Source: Zobellia russellii
GTDB lineage: Bacteria > Bacteroidota > Bacteroidia > Flavobacteriales > Flavobacteriaceae
Reading direction: 5' to 3'
DNA: 64,000 nt
Assembly (NCBI RefSeq): GCF_018728565.1
Contig: NZ_JACSOI010000001.1
Span: 434,001 to 498,000 of the forward strand
The position numbers and the translations under genes were made by a program. The notes below the pieces were generated by a model that made no database searches, had not been told where the DNA came from, and saw only the letters and a program-made list of their open reading frames with translations. Of this stretch, positions 17,291 through 27,211 are shown piece by piece. The first letter of the stretch is position 1. Each line of letters begins with the position of its first letter.

Positions 17291-18922
17291 TTATTTAAGA
17301 ATGCTCCAGTATTTGTTTTCGTTACCTAAAAGCTCGGTAGCCGCTAAAATGGCGTCATCATTTTTTAAATAGTAATCATATAGTCCTTCACGGTATGCGT
17401 AGCGTTTAACTATTTCGTCTTGAAGCTTGCTTTCAATCTCGCGCTGATAATCGTCCAAAGCAACAATTTTACTTTTTTCGATGTCCAGCAATAACGTTCT
17501 AAAATCGTTTTCTATGGCATCATTAAAAATTACCTCTTCGCGGTCCGTCATTGCGGCTTTTAAGGTTTTCTCGGTTTTGGTTTCATAGGAGAAGTCGCTT
17601 TTGGATACAAACGTCTTAAAATCCTTATAATCGCTTTCGGAGAATTTAAAGCTGGATACATCTTTTAATTTATGCTTGTAGAAATAGTTAGTAGCGTAAT
17701 CAAAAATTACATTATTGTTCATAAGTGCCGTAGTAAGCTCGTTGGCTTTGGTAGAAGCCACCTCAATATCCGGCAACACGCCGCCGCCATCTTGTACCTT
17801 GCGACCATTGCGCGTAGTAAAATCTTTAAAAGCGGTCTTTTGCACGGCATTACCGTCTTCATCCCGGTTCCAATAGTCCAATGACTGTATACAGCGCCCA
17901 GAGGGCGTATAATAACGACTTATGGTAACTTTTAGCTGTGTGCCGTAAGTTAGCTTTAACGGGCGCTGTACAAGGCCTTTTCCAAAGCTGCGTGCCCCCA
18001 TGATTACCGCACGGTCCAAATCTTGAAGTCCGCCCGATACAATTTCACTAGCGGAAGCACTACTACCATTAACCAAGACCACCAACGGAATATCCATATC
18101 CACAGGCTTGTTACGGGTCTTGTATTCGGTATTGAATTTTTTAACTTTTGATTTTGTTGTTACGATCAGCTCGCCTTTGTCAACAAACAAGTTGGTAACG
18201 TTTATAGCTTCGGATAAAAGTCCGCCTGGGTTATCCCTTAGATCCAGTATAATTTTTTCTGCGCCTTTTCCTTTAAGGTCCAAAAGGGCCTCTTTGGTCT
18301 GTGCCGATGCTTTTGCGTTAAACCTAGATAGTACAATGTAGCCTGTTTTATCATCTGCCATTTTGTAAAAGGGTACGGCATCTACTTCTACGGCAGCCCG
18401 CGTTATGGTAGCAGTTTTAGTTTCCCCTTGCCTTTTATAGGTGACTTCAACAGCCGTATTATTGGCGCCTTTTAGAAGTTCACTGGCATTATCGTCAAAA
18501 TCTGAAACGTTAATGGCACCGATCTTAATAATTTCATCACCTGCTTTAAGTCCGGCCTTGTCCGCAGGGTAACCTTTGTACGGTTCTACAATTAATAAGC
18601 GGTCTTTAAAGGAACGGACTAAAGCACCAATTCCCGAGTATTCTCCAGCATTGTTAATGCGATACGTTTCTACATCTTGTTCATTTAGAAATTTGGTGTA
18701 GGGATCAAGGTCATCTAGCATGTTCTTGATGGCGGTATCCATAAGTTCTGCCGGATTGGTTTCATCTACATAGTTCATGTTCAATTCCTTGAACAGGGTG
18801 GTGAAGATTTCGATTTGCTTGGCAATTTCAAAGAAATCACTTTTTACGAAACTACTCCCTGCTACCAAAATGACTATTGCAAAGGCTGGAATAAGGATTT
18901 TTTTGCCTAGCATTTTTTTCAT
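17291..18922 (-). CDS. S41 family C-terminal processing peptidase (CtpA/Prc type)
   Basis: The 543-residue protein has an N-terminal membrane anchor or signal (ILIPAFAIVILVAGSSF) and acts in the periplasm. A PDZ domain spans ~90-170 (SGIGALVRSF ... GYPADKAGLKAGDEI). The S41 catalytic domain (~195-370) contains DLRDNPGGLL, the nucleophile Ser in GSSASASEIVSGG and the general-base Lys in SFGKGLVQ. It trims or degrades periplasmic proteins from the C-terminus. The gene sits directly downstream of rnpA (49 bases), an arrangement I know from other flavobacteria, and upstream of the VOC gene. Confidence 0.95.
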   Translation of the reverse strand: MKKMLGKKILIPAFAIVILVAGSSFVKSDFFEIAKQIEIFTTLFKELNMNYVDETNPAELMDTAIKNMLDDLDPYTKFLNEQDVETYRINNAGEYSGIGALVRSFKDRLLIVEPYKGYPADKAGLKAGDEIIKIGAINVSDFDDNASELLKGANNTAVEVTYKRQGETKTATITRAAVEVDAVPFYKMADDKTGYIVLSRFNAKASAQTKEALLDLKGKGAEKIILDLRDNPGGLLSEAINVTNLFVDKGELIVTTKSKVKKFNTEYKTRNKPVDMDIPLVVLVNGSSASASEIVSGGLQDLDRAVIMGARSFGKGLVQRPLKLTYGTQLKVTISRYYTPSGRCIQSLDYWNRDEDGNAVQKTAFKDFTTRNGRKVQDGGGVLPDIEVASTKANELTTALMNNNVIFDYATNYFYKHKLKDVSSFKFSESDYKDFKTFVSKSDFSYETKTEKTLKAAMTDREEVIFNDAIENDFRTLLLDIEKSKIVALDDYQREIESKLQDEIVKRYAYREGLYDYYLKNDDAILAATELLGNENKYWSILK

Positions 18923-18971
18923 CGCTTTCTATAATTTGATGGGTATTTGGTCTTAAACCTTCCCTAAATTT

Positions 18972-19367
18972 CTATTCTGGTTGTCTGTTTTCTGGTGTAT
19001 GCTTGCTCAAAAAACGCTTCATGACCTCTTTCATGGTTTTGGTTACATTGCTTTGAGAAGGCATCTCTCTACCAAGGTATAAAAATAGAAACGCAAAAGA
19101 ACCCTCACTATTGTTAAAAACGTATTGTTTGTTAAGTCTGTAACTTTCTCGCATAAGACGCTTCACACGATTACGTTTTACGGCACTCTTAAAATTCTTT
19201 TTTGGAACGGCTACACCAGCTTTTACACGGGTATCTTCGGTAAATTCTGTGGGGAGATAAATTAGTTTTATAGGAAATGCAGAAACGGACTTCCCTTGGG
19301 CAAATAGCTGCTCTATAAGCTTTTTACTTTTCAGCTTTTCTTTTTTTGGGAAAGTGAATTCTGGCAT
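18972..19367 (-). CDS. rnpA: Ribonuclease P protein component
   Basis: The 131-residue basic protein carries the RnpA core: the N-terminal FPKKEKLKSKKLIEQLF, the RNA-binding V-x-K-K-x-F-K-x-A-V-K-R-N-R-V-K-R-L-M-R-E-S-Y-R helix (~60-85) and a C-terminal helix. It binds the RNase P RNA and helps mature tRNA 5' ends. rpmH is not next to it, unlike the usual bacterial order; instead the S41 protease gene follows. Confidence 0.95.
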   Translation of the reverse strand: MPEFTFPKKEKLKSKKLIEQLFAQGKSVSAFPIKLIYLPTEFTEDTRVKAGVAVPKKNFKSAVKRNRVKRLMRESYRLNKQYVFNNSEGSFAFLFLYLGREMPSQSNVTKTMKEVMKRFLSKHTPENRQPE

Positions 19368-19380
19368 AAAGGTATTTTAT

Positions 19381-19411
19381 AAAATTGCCCCCGTTTAGCG
19401 GGGGCAATTGC
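19381..19411 (-). terminator. Rho-independent terminator of the M1 peptidase gene
   Basis: The stem AATTGCCCCC / GGGGGCAATT with loop GTTTAGC lies 45 bases past the M1 peptidase stop. On the minus strand it is followed by a T-rich tract (AATTTTAT), just before the rnpA start. Confidence 0.85.
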
Positions 19412-19455
19412 AAATTTAATCATTGAATAAAAGATAACGGTTTTTTCGTTAGCAA

Positions 19456-21315
19456 TTACTTCATATTCTGCCAAACATTATCCTCTTGGTTTACATCGGC
19501 CATTAATTGAGACGGGTCTATGACCACAGCCTTAATGCTTGCCAAAGGTTTATCTATGGTAAAATTGTAGCTGGATTGTGCCCAAGGCCAATCTTCTAAT
19601 ACCGTTCGGTTTATTTGTGGGTAAGGGTTTTCTTTTTCGCCGCGCATCATACGTAATGGAGCGTAAAAAGTCTCTTTGGTATCATCTTCATAAATCACTA
19701 AAATATCCAAAGGCATTGGCATTGCACCTGTACGTACCATGGAAACTTTGGTCTTACCATCATTCTCTTTTACCTCTTTTATGCCGTAGTCTATAGTGTT
19801 GGTGGTCTGTGTCCAATCCGTTAGGTACCAATCTAGCTCCATACCCGAAACCTTTTCGGCCGTACGCTTAATATCATTGGGTACAGGATGTTTGAATTTG
19901 AAATCTTCATAGTATTTGCGAATGGTTTCCATTAGCTTGTCCTGACCAATGATATAACCCAGCTGAGACAAGAATATAGAACCTTTGCTATAAGCGGCAA
20001 TACCATAGGCAAAATTAAGATCGTAACGGTCTGCATGCGTGGTTTGCGGCTGTTCCTTTCCGGAATTCACCAAATTGTAATAGCCTTTGTAGGTACCTTC
20101 AAAAGGGTTTTCCTTGTTCTCTTGCATGACTTCGTTCATGGCCAATGTAGAGATAAAGGTGGTAAAGCCTTCGTCCATCCATTCATGTTTGGATTCGTTG
20201 GTGGCCAAGATATGCTGAAACCAAGAATGTGCCAATTCATGTGCCGTAACACCGGCCAGACTTCCAAATTTTCGTTTACCTGTAATCAAAGTAGACATGG
20301 CATATTCCATACCACCATCTCCCCCTTGAATTACAGAGTATTGCTCGTACGGATATTTTCCAATATTCTTGCTGAAAAACTCCATGAACTCCGCAGTCTT
20401 GGGCTGAAGCTTCTTCCAATTTTCAATAATTTCTTTATCGTCCTTGTACAAAAAATGAAGGGTTGGCCCGTTTTCCATGGGTAATGTATCATGAATGTAC
20501 TCAGGGTCTGCGGCCCACATAAAATCATGTACCATAGGCGCCTTAAAGTGCCAGGTAAGGGTCTTTCCTTTCTGTTTTTTCACCTTTGTGCCCGGAGCTT
20601 CGTATCCGTGACCAATTTCTTGTGGGTTTTGTAGATAACCTGTTCCTCCCACAACATAGTCCTTGTCTATGGTTAGCTTTACATCAAAATCGCCCCAAAC
20701 TCCTTGAAACTCACGAGCAATGTACGGATCGGCATGCCAGCCTTCAAAATCATACTCGGCTAATTTTGGGTACCACTGGCTCATAGAAAGCGCAACACCT
20801 TCTGCACTGTTTCTTCCTGAACGGCGTATTTGGACGGGAACTTGACCTTTGAATTCCATGTCAAAAGTGGTTTTGCCACCAGGTGGAATTGGTTTTGCCA
20901 GTTCAACGACCAATATGGTTTCTTCTTCAACAAAATTGACCTTAACACCATCCTGCGTAAGCGATGTAGCGTGTAAATAACCTATTTCATTGTCCTTTAA
21001 GATAGCAATTCGGCTATTTTTCTGTTCATCGGTCATTCTTCCATCCGGGTCGGGAATGCTTTGTAGGCGCATGTCCATTTCGCTCCCGGGTTGAAAAGCA
21101 TTGAAAAACAGATGATAATATACACGGGTAAGCTCATCCGGAGAATTGTTGGTATAGACTAATTTTTGAGTACCGGTATACTGAAAATTTTCAACGTTCA
21201 TATCAACCTGCATGTTGTAATCTACATGCTGTTGCCAGTACGATCCGTTTTGTGCAACTGCCATCTGGCCCATTACGAGCATTACGGCAGCAATCCCTTT
21301 AAAAAAATACTTCAT
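19456..21315 (-). CDS. M1 family zinc aminopeptidase
   Basis: The 619-residue protein has a signal peptide (MKYFFKGIAAVMLVMGQMAVAQ) and is periplasmic or secreted. The catalytic zinc motif HELAHSWFQH (about residues 355-365) with the downstream Glu in EWMDEGFTTF, and the substrate-gating GGMEYAMSTLITG, identify the gluzincin M1 family. The N-terminal beta-domain reads DMNVENFQYTGTQKLVYTN. It removes N-terminal residues from peptides. It is placed 6 bases after the S8 peptidase gene, so both secreted peptidases form an operon. Confidence 0.95.
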   Translation of the reverse strand: MKYFFKGIAAVMLVMGQMAVAQNGSYWQQHVDYNMQVDMNVENFQYTGTQKLVYTNNSPDELTRVYYHLFFNAFQPGSEMDMRLQSIPDPDGRMTDEQKNSRIAILKDNEIGYLHATSLTQDGVKVNFVEEETILVVELAKPIPPGGKTTFDMEFKGQVPVQIRRSGRNSAEGVALSMSQWYPKLAEYDFEGWHADPYIAREFQGVWGDFDVKLTIDKDYVVGGTGYLQNPQEIGHGYEAPGTKVKKQKGKTLTWHFKAPMVHDFMWAADPEYIHDTLPMENGPTLHFLYKDDKEIIENWKKLQPKTAEFMEFFSKNIGKYPYEQYSVIQGGDGGMEYAMSTLITGKRKFGSLAGVTAHELAHSWFQHILATNESKHEWMDEGFTTFISTLAMNEVMQENKENPFEGTYKGYYNLVNSGKEQPQTTHADRYDLNFAYGIAAYSKGSIFLSQLGYIIGQDKLMETIRKYYEDFKFKHPVPNDIKRTAEKVSGMELDWYLTDWTQTTNTIDYGIKEVKENDGKTKVSMVRTGAMPMPLDILVIYEDDTKETFYAPLRMMRGEKENPYPQINRTVLEDWPWAQSSYNFTIDKPLASIKAVVIDPSQLMADVNQEDNVWQNMK

Positions 21316-21321
21316 GGTATA

Positions 21322-22953
21322 TTATAATTTTATCTTTCCTGTGGATACGTTATCCGCCATAATCAAGGCGTTGTAAGCATTTACTATTTTTCCGGAAGTA
21401 GAAATCTCGTCCAACGTAGCAGTTTTGGAGGTATCTCCACCCAAAATAACCTTCGCCCTTGGAGCAAGGCCAGATTCCATAATGATATGTTTTACTTGGG
21501 AAGCGGTCAATTTAGGATAGTAAGAACGAATCAAAGCAGCAACACCTGCCACGGCAGGAGCCGCCATTGATGTTCCTCCTTGAAATTCATATTCGTTGCC
21601 TGGCATGGTAGAATAGATTTCGTCACCTGGGGCAAAAACATCAACATTTACATTACCGTAGTTAGAGAACACAGCAACCATTTCCGAACCGTACTTAGAA
21701 GCTAGCGCACCTACGGTAAGGACATTATCGGAAATTTCAGGTCCGTTGTTTACTTGGTCATTTGGAAAATTAGGGTTTGCCGGGCTGTCTAAATCAGCGC
21801 CATCGTTACCTGCTGCATGCACAAAAAGTACATCGTTGTCCGCTGCATATTTTATGGCATCGTACACCCATTGAGCATTTGGGGAGAAAGCTTTTCCAAA
21901 ACTACCGTTAATGACCTTGGCACCATTATCTACCGCATAACGAATACCCAAGGCAATATCCTTATCATACTCATCTCCGTTAGGTACGGCACGCACACTC
22001 ATGATTTTTACGTTGTTGGCAATTCCGTTAACCCCTTTTCCGTTATTGCGTTCTGCACCAATGATACCGGCAACATGCGTACCGTGGCTTTCGTCTTCTT
22101 CAAGATTTTGAGGATTTCCACTACCGTAACCTAAGTCGGTAATATCATAAGGATTGTCCCCAACTTCTTTTCTACCGTTAAAATCTACGTTGTAGTTGTA
22201 GTTAAGTTGATCGCTGAAATACTTTAGACCTTCTTCAACTTGCTCCAAAACTTTGTCTATGGAATCTTCGTAGGATAGCATTTGCGTTAAGATGCCCACA
22301 TTCTGTTGCATGGCCTCATCCTTTGGCTCTATGCCGGCAAGGTCTTTTTTCGTGTAGGTATCTTTTCCTAGTTCTTTTTTAACGGCCTCATCTGCATTCT
22401 TTACGGTCTGAAAGATTTGCTCGTATTGCTGTTTTTGTTGTGATGCTTTAGCGTATTCCGTATCTACCTTGGTTTTTGCCTTGGCCTGAAGCGCTGCATC
22501 GCCCAATTTTAATCTAACGATACGGGTTGCTTCCAGTTGTTCGTTATAGGATTTGCCTAAAAAGTTATATCCGTGGATATCATCTACATAACCGTTCTTG
22601 TCATTGTCAATACCATCACCTGGTTTTTCGCCCTTATTGGTCCAAAGCACATTTTTAAGGTCCTCATGGTCTAAATCCATACCGGAATCCAGGACGGTAA
22701 CAATAACGGTTTCTCCTTTTTTGTTTTTTATAATTTCGGCGTACGCCTTATCTATACTCATTCCTGGAATGGTGTCCGCTACAAGGTCTAAATGACCCCA
22801 ATTCTTTTTCTCGGTGTCAGAAAGGTCGGATATTTTTAATGGGGTAGTATCAATGTTCTCTATTGGAGTAGATACTAAAGCCGTAGAGCCGCAGCCCATA
22901 AGTACAAGTCCTGCAGATAAGCCTATTAAAGGTCTTGAAAAAAATGATGTCAT
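21322..22953 (-). CDS. S8 family subtilisin-like peptidase, lipoprotein
   Basis: The 543-residue protein has a lipoprotein signal peptide (LVLMGC, Cys at 21). The catalytic triad is Asp89 (VLDSGMDLDHEDL), His near 290 (SHGTHVAGIIGA) and Ser near 460 (GGTSMAAPAVAG). An insertion of roughly 110 charged, partly coiled-coil residues (~150-260) sits between Asp and His, which is larger than in classic subtilisins. It should be tethered to a membrane in the cell envelope. It is the first gene of the S8-M1 peptidase operon. Confidence 0.95.
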   Translation of the reverse strand: MTSFFSRPLIGLSAGLVLMGCGSTALVSTPIENIDTTPLKISDLSDTEKKNWGHLDLVADTIPGMSIDKAYAEIIKNKKGETVIVTVLDSGMDLDHEDLKNVLWTNKGEKPGDGIDNDKNGYVDDIHGYNFLGKSYNEQLEATRIVRLKLGDAALQAKAKTKVDTEYAKASQQKQQYEQIFQTVKNADEAVKKELGKDTYTKKDLAGIEPKDEAMQQNVGILTQMLSYEDSIDKVLEQVEEGLKYFSDQLNYNYNVDFNGRKEVGDNPYDITDLGYGSGNPQNLEEDESHGTHVAGIIGAERNNGKGVNGIANNVKIMSVRAVPNGDEYDKDIALGIRYAVDNGAKVINGSFGKAFSPNAQWVYDAIKYAADNDVLFVHAAGNDGADLDSPANPNFPNDQVNNGPEISDNVLTVGALASKYGSEMVAVFSNYGNVNVDVFAPGDEIYSTMPGNEYEFQGGTSMAAPAVAGVAALIRSYYPKLTASQVKHIIMESGLAPRAKVILGGDTSKTATLDEISTSGKIVNAYNALIMADNVSTGKIKL

Positions 22954-23335
22954 ATAGTTGAATTGAGTTTAGTGTTTCTTTTTAGAGGTTTAATTTAGAA
23001 GAATAAAAGGTTCGTTTAAGGTTAAATTAACCGTTGAACCGACTCGGAAATTTAACGTAATTGGCTGCAAAGGTAAGATTTGGCACAATTTTTTAACCAA
23101 ATCATAATGCTTTTATGATTTTTTTATTGAAAAACGAGTCGCTGGTATCTAAGGTTTAAGTAAGATGCCCAGCTATTTATAGATAAATAACGATGTGGAT
23201 ATAACGGTTAGTCATTTTAGTAAAAACATTTATGATAGAGAGATGAAAATTTTTTCAATACCATAAATAGTTGATAAAATTTATGTTTCGTATACGATTA
23301 TTTAGATGAATTTCAGGGGTTAGAACCAATTGGTC
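22954..23335. other. Intergenic region upstream of the S8 peptidase gene
   Basis: No gene is supported in this AT-rich gap of about 380 bases. It contains a perfect 13-bp dyad GGTTAAATTAACC at 23020-23032, about 65 bases before the peptidase start codon, which could be a regulator site. Nothing else is recognisable. Confidence 0.35.
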
Positions 23336-24196
23336 TTAATTAAAAAGTTGGTCAAAAGTAAAGAGTTCGTTTAACCGTACTCCTTTTTCCGTTTCTTTAA
23401 GCGTACAAATCTGGTTATGCGCATCATGTTCAAAAAACAGATGGTATCCTTTTGAGGTAGCTTCGTTCAAAAACAAATCTTTTTCTTTAAGAGTGAGCAA
23501 AGGTCTAGTATCATACCCCATTACATACGGCAATGGAATATGCCCTACAGTAGGAAGCAAATCTGCCATAAATACCAACTGTTTTTCTTTGTATGAAATA
23601 TGTGGCAGCATTTGTTTATCCGTATGACCGTCTACAAAATGAATTCCGAAACCTAATTCCGATTCGCTTTGAAACTTGTCCGATGTTCTTTCAATAAATT
23701 TGAGTTGCCCGCTTTCTTGCATGGGCAAAAGGTTTTCCTTCAGAAAAGAGGCTTTTTCGCGAGCATTGGGTTTTGTAGCCCACTTCCAATGGTCTTCATT
23801 GGTCCAGAAAGTAGCGTTTTTGAATGCTGGCTCATAACCGGTACGCTCTTCGTTCCACTGAATGCATCCGCCACAATGGTCAAAATGTAAATGAGTTAAG
23901 AATACATCCGTAATATCATCAGGATGAAAACCTAGCTTCTTAAGTGAACTATCTATTGAATAATTTCCCCAACGATTGTAATATCCAAAGAACTTATCGG
24001 ACTGCTTGTTGCCCATTCCTGTATCAATTAGTACCAATCGGTTTTCTTCTTCAATAAGAAGACTTCTCGCCGCAATATCAATTTGATTATTGTTATCCGC
24101 GGGATTGGTGCGTTGCCATATAGCCTTTGGCACCACACCGAACATAGCACCACCATCTAACTTAAAATTTCCTGTTTCTACGGGGTATAGTTTCAT
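23336..24196 (-). CDS. MBL-fold metallohydrolase
   Basis: The product has 286 residues from the ATG at 24196 (MKLYPVETGNFKLDGGAMFG). An upstream in-frame extension lacks similarity and overlaps the divergent promoter region. The zinc-binding signature is THLHFDHCGG (H-x-H-x-D-H), with later ligands in FVDGHTDKQM and a final His in FEHDAHNQI. The layout fits the quorum-quenching lactonase/AttM-like branch or a generic cytoplasmic MBL hydrolase; the substrate is unknown. It is divergent from the cation antiporter gene. Confidence 0.88.
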   Translation of the reverse strand: MKLYPVETGNFKLDGGAMFGVVPKAIWQRTNPADNNNQIDIAARSLLIEEENRLVLIDTGMGNKQSDKFFGYYNRWGNYSIDSSLKKLGFHPDDITDVFLTHLHFDHCGGCIQWNEERTGYEPAFKNATFWTNEDHWKWATKPNAREKASFLKENLLPMQESGQLKFIERTSDKFQSESELGFGIHFVDGHTDKQMLPHISYKEKQLVFMADLLPTVGHIPLPYVMGYDTRPLLTLKEKDLFLNEATSKGYHLFFEHDAHNQICTLKETEKGVRLNELFTFDQLFN

Positions 24197-24435
24197 ATTG
24201 GTGTTTTTAGAGTACGCGCAAATTAGTAAATTGAACAGGCAATAGATTGGCCTTTGGTATTTTTTAACAGAAGCTCCAATTTTTTGCAAACTACTATAAA
24301 CCAACTATTAAAGAGATTTTTTAAGAGCTCTGGGTATCTTTCTGTTTATTGGTTGGGCAAATAACTGTGGAAAACGGTTTTTCTAGACGAAATACTGATA
24401 TTAAAATCACTATTTTTGGTTCAAACCTAAATCAT

Positions 24436-26304
24436 ATGGTAGAACTTGCCGGTATCGTTATATTGGGAATTATTGCGCAGTGGGTGGCATGGCGCTTTAA
24501 GCTACCCGCTATACTTCCGTTAATTTTAATAGGTCTTTTGGTAGGCCCTGTTGCTAGTCTTTATACAGAGGATGGTCAGAAATTGATTGAGCCTATTTGG
24601 AACAGTACCAAAGGTCTTTTTCCAGGGGAAAGCCTGTACTATTTTGTTTCATTGGCCATAAGTATAATTCTTTTTGAAGGAGGGCTTACCCTTAAACGTT
24701 CCGAAATTAGGAATGTGGGGCCGGTTATCACAAAACTGATTACCGTTGGAAGCCTTGTTACCTTCTTTGCCGCTGCTATGGCGGCCCACTTTATTTTTGA
24801 TTTAAGTTGGCAAGTTTCTTTTTTGTTCTCTGCCTTGATTATTGTTACCGGACCCACCGTAATAACACCTATTCTTAGGAACATTCCTTTAAAGAACGAT
24901 ATCTCCGCAGTATTAAAATGGGAAGGGATTCTAATTGATCCAATTGGTGCTTTGGCAGCGGTATTGGTATTTGAGTTTATTAGTGTAGGAGAGGGACAGG
25001 CCTATACTCTTACGGCCCTTATTGAGTTCGGAAAAATTTTATTGTTCGGTTTTACGTTTGGTTTCACCTTTGCACATGCTTTGACCTTCGTTATTAAAAA
25101 GAACTTTATTCCGCATTATTTATTGAACGTAGTATCGCTTTCAGCAGTGTTATTGGTGTTTGTAATGTCCGATGTATTTGCTCACGAATCTGGTCTATTG
25201 GCCGTTGTGGTCATGGGTATGGTCATGGGTAATACAGATTTGCCCAACATAAAGGAGCTGCTCTATTTTAAGGAATCCTTGAGCGTTCTATTGATTTCGA
25301 TTCTGTTTATTCTTTTATCGGCAAACATAAATATAGCAGACCTCCAATTGATTTATAATTGGAATACCGTAGCTCTATTTGCTATTATAGTTTTTGTTAT
25401 TAGACCGCTTGGTGTTTTTCTAAGTTCTATGGGGTCTAATCTAAAATTTAATGAGAAGCTGTTTATTGGTTGGGTAGGACCTAGAGGTATTGTTGCAGCG
25501 GGTATTGCTTCTCTTTTCGGCTCCAAACTCTTGGCCAAAGGAGAACCTGGTGCGGAATTCATAACCCCATTGGTGTTTATGATCGTACTAGGAACGGTAC
25601 TCTTAAATGCTACTACGGCACGTATGTTCGCTAAAGCGGTAGGGGTCTTTTTAACCAAATCTGAGGGAATACTTATTATTGGTGCGTCAAAAGCGTCTCG
25701 TCTTATTGCAGATTATTTGAACAAGAACGATCGCCATGTGGTTTTAATAGATAATAACCAGACTAATATTAGTAAAGCCAAGGCTTTGGGGCTTGAAGCA
25801 TTTACCGCTAATATTTATTCGGACTCGTTAACGGATAATATAGAGCTTAATGATGTAGGATATCTTATGGCGTTGACCGGTAACTCTGATATTAACAAAT
25901 TTGCGGTGAGTAACTTTGGGAAGCAATTTGGAGCTAACGGTTCATACAGACTGGTAAATGCCGATGAAATGAGCAACCCTGAAAACAACCCGAAAGAAGG
26001 ACTGTTCTCACATACGGACGACTTTATTAAGCTAACGGAAACAGCACGTAAGTATCCTGCTGTGCATGAAATAGAGCTAAAGGATAAGGAGCACTATGAG
26101 GCGCTAATAGAGATTACTAAGGCAGATGAGAATATAGTACCCATCTTCTTGAAAACACCTCAGGGCGACTTACAGATTATTTCTAGTTTCAGTACGGATT
26201 TTGAAGACATTACAAATAAATACCGACTGGTTTATCTTGGTAAAATATTTGATGTTGATGAAACCGAGGACGAAGTTGAAGTTGAACAGGAAGATGAGGA
26301 TTGA
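24436..26304 (+). CDS. CPA1-type Na+(K+)/H+ antiporter with C-terminal RCK/TrkA domain
   Basis: The product has 622 residues from the ATG at 24436 (MVELAGIVILGII), where the first helix begins. Residues 1-410 hold about 12 transmembrane helices, with conserved acidic positions in FEGGL, GPTVITPI and WEGILIDPIGA, which matches NhaP-type CPA1 exchangers. A cytoplasmic Rossmann domain (~415-530, ILIIGASKASRLIADYL) and an acidic tail (DVDETEDEVEVEQEDED) follow. It exchanges Na+ or K+ for protons in pH and salt homeostasis. The C-terminal domain probably senses nucleotides. Confidence 0.9.
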   Translation: MVELAGIVILGIIAQWVAWRFKLPAILPLILIGLLVGPVASLYTEDGQKLIEPIWNSTKGLFPGESLYYFVSLAISIILFEGGLTLKRSEIRNVGPVITKLITVGSLVTFFAAAMAAHFIFDLSWQVSFLFSALIIVTGPTVITPILRNIPLKNDISAVLKWEGILIDPIGALAAVLVFEFISVGEGQAYTLTALIEFGKILLFGFTFGFTFAHALTFVIKKNFIPHYLLNVVSLSAVLLVFVMSDVFAHESGLLAVVVMGMVMGNTDLPNIKELLYFKESLSVLLISILFILLSANINIADLQLIYNWNTVALFAIIVFVIRPLGVFLSSMGSNLKFNEKLFIGWVGPRGIVAAGIASLFGSKLLAKGEPGAEFITPLVFMIVLGTVLLNATTARMFAKAVGVFLTKSEGILIIGASKASRLIADYLNKNDRHVVLIDNNQTNISKAKALGLEAFTANIYSDSLTDNIELNDVGYLMALTGNSDINKFAVSNFGKQFGANGSYRLVNADEMSNPENNPKEGLFSHTDDFIKLTETARKYPAVHEIELKDKEHYEALIEITKADENIVPIFLKTPQGDLQIISSFSTDFEDITNKYRLVYLGKIFDVDETEDEVEVEQEDED

Positions 26305-26315
26305 ACCAATTTCGT

Positions 26316-26549
26316 TTAGCCCGAAAAAGGCATTGTTTTTACAACCTTAATAGTAATATTGTCCTGTTTTACTTCTGTGTTCGAATCTGCCACCAGAGCG
26401 TAGAAGTGCAGCGCAGACTCTCTTTTTATCTTATCTTCTAGAAGTTTAATATCTACTTCACCACTCTCTTGCTGCCATGTGAATATAGAGTTCTGTTCTG
26501 TTGGAATCTGTTCATGCTTTGCGATAAAATGGGCTATATACGTGGTCAT
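26316..26549 (-). CDS. Small conserved-looking protein of unknown function
   Basis: The 77-residue soluble protein (MTTYIAHFIAKHEQIPTEQ) has no signal peptide, no cysteines and alternating strand-helix character. I do not recognise the family. It is convergent with the antiporter gene, with an 11-base gap. The tight fit between neighbours and normal composition support it as a real gene. Confidence 0.6.
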   Translation of the reverse strand: MTTYIAHFIAKHEQIPTEQNSIFTWQQESGEVDIKLLEDKIKRESALHFYALVADSNTEVKQDNITIKVVKTMPFSG

Positions 26550-26793
26550 CTTTGGGCGAAATAGTTTTACATCTTTTAAACAGCAAGTAAAGTTAAAAAT
26601 TGTTCAAACAATAAAATTTTTGTAAGAAAAAAATAGTATAGCTGTAAGAATTAATAAATGAAGTTTTTAATCTTGATATTATGCTGCAAGGGGAAAGTAA
26701 AACTGGTTTTGCGTTAATATATTGTGGCAATATAATAAGATTCGGGTCGTTTTATCCCTACTTAAAGTTTAATTTATTCAACCCAAATCTATT

Positions 26794-27159
26794 ATGAAAA
26801 AACTATTTTTATTTTTCGCTTTAGCGAGTACAGTTGCCTTTACAAGTTGTTCAAAAGATGAGGATGATACCGATGCCATTGTAGGTACTTGGGTCTCAGA
26901 ATCTAGTATTACCGTTAATGAATCTACCACTAATTACCGTGAAGAATGGGTATTTAGAAATGATGCAACCGGTAATTATAAAGATGCTACAAATGGTGAC
27001 GTTCTTGAAGAAAGTGCATTTAGTTGGTCCAAGACAGAGGAAGGATATTTAGTAAACTACGCCCTAGAGGATATGTCCGATGAAACTTTCACGATAGGCG
27101 ACCTTCTAGGAGAAAAAACTCTTGAAGAAGACGGTTATATGATAGCCGTAAAAGAATAA
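26794..27159 (+). CDS. Small lipocalin-like lipoprotein
   Basis: The 121-residue protein has a lipoprotein signal (FTSC, Cys at 19) followed by an acidic linker (SKDEDDTDAI) and then I-V-G-T-W-V-S, the usual start of the lipocalin-like fold found in many flavobacterial lipoproteins. The remainder alternates short strands rich in Glu and Tyr. It is probably surface or periplasmic; no ligand is known. It stands alone and ends at a strong terminator. Confidence 0.8.
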   Translation: MKKLFLFFALASTVAFTSCSKDEDDTDAIVGTWVSESSITVNESTTNYREEWVFRNDATGNYKDATNGDVLEESAFSWSKTEEGYLVNYALEDMSDETFTIGDLLGEKTLEEDGYMIAVKE

Positions 27160-27173
27160 TTAAAATTATCTCA

Positions 27174-27211
27174 GAAAAAAACCCTTGCTCTTAAGAGCAA
27201 GGGTTTTTTTA
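27174..27211. terminator. Bidirectional terminator between the lipocalin-like gene and lepA
   Basis: A perfect palindrome AAAACCCTTGCTCTTAAG / CTTAAGAGCAAGGGTTTT with A and T runs on either side serves both convergent genes. It overlaps the last bases of the lepA frame. Confidence 0.9.

Noticed and set aside
24197-24304. Longer start for the MBL hydrolase
   Set aside because: The extra 36 residues lack family similarity and lie in the divergent promoter region.
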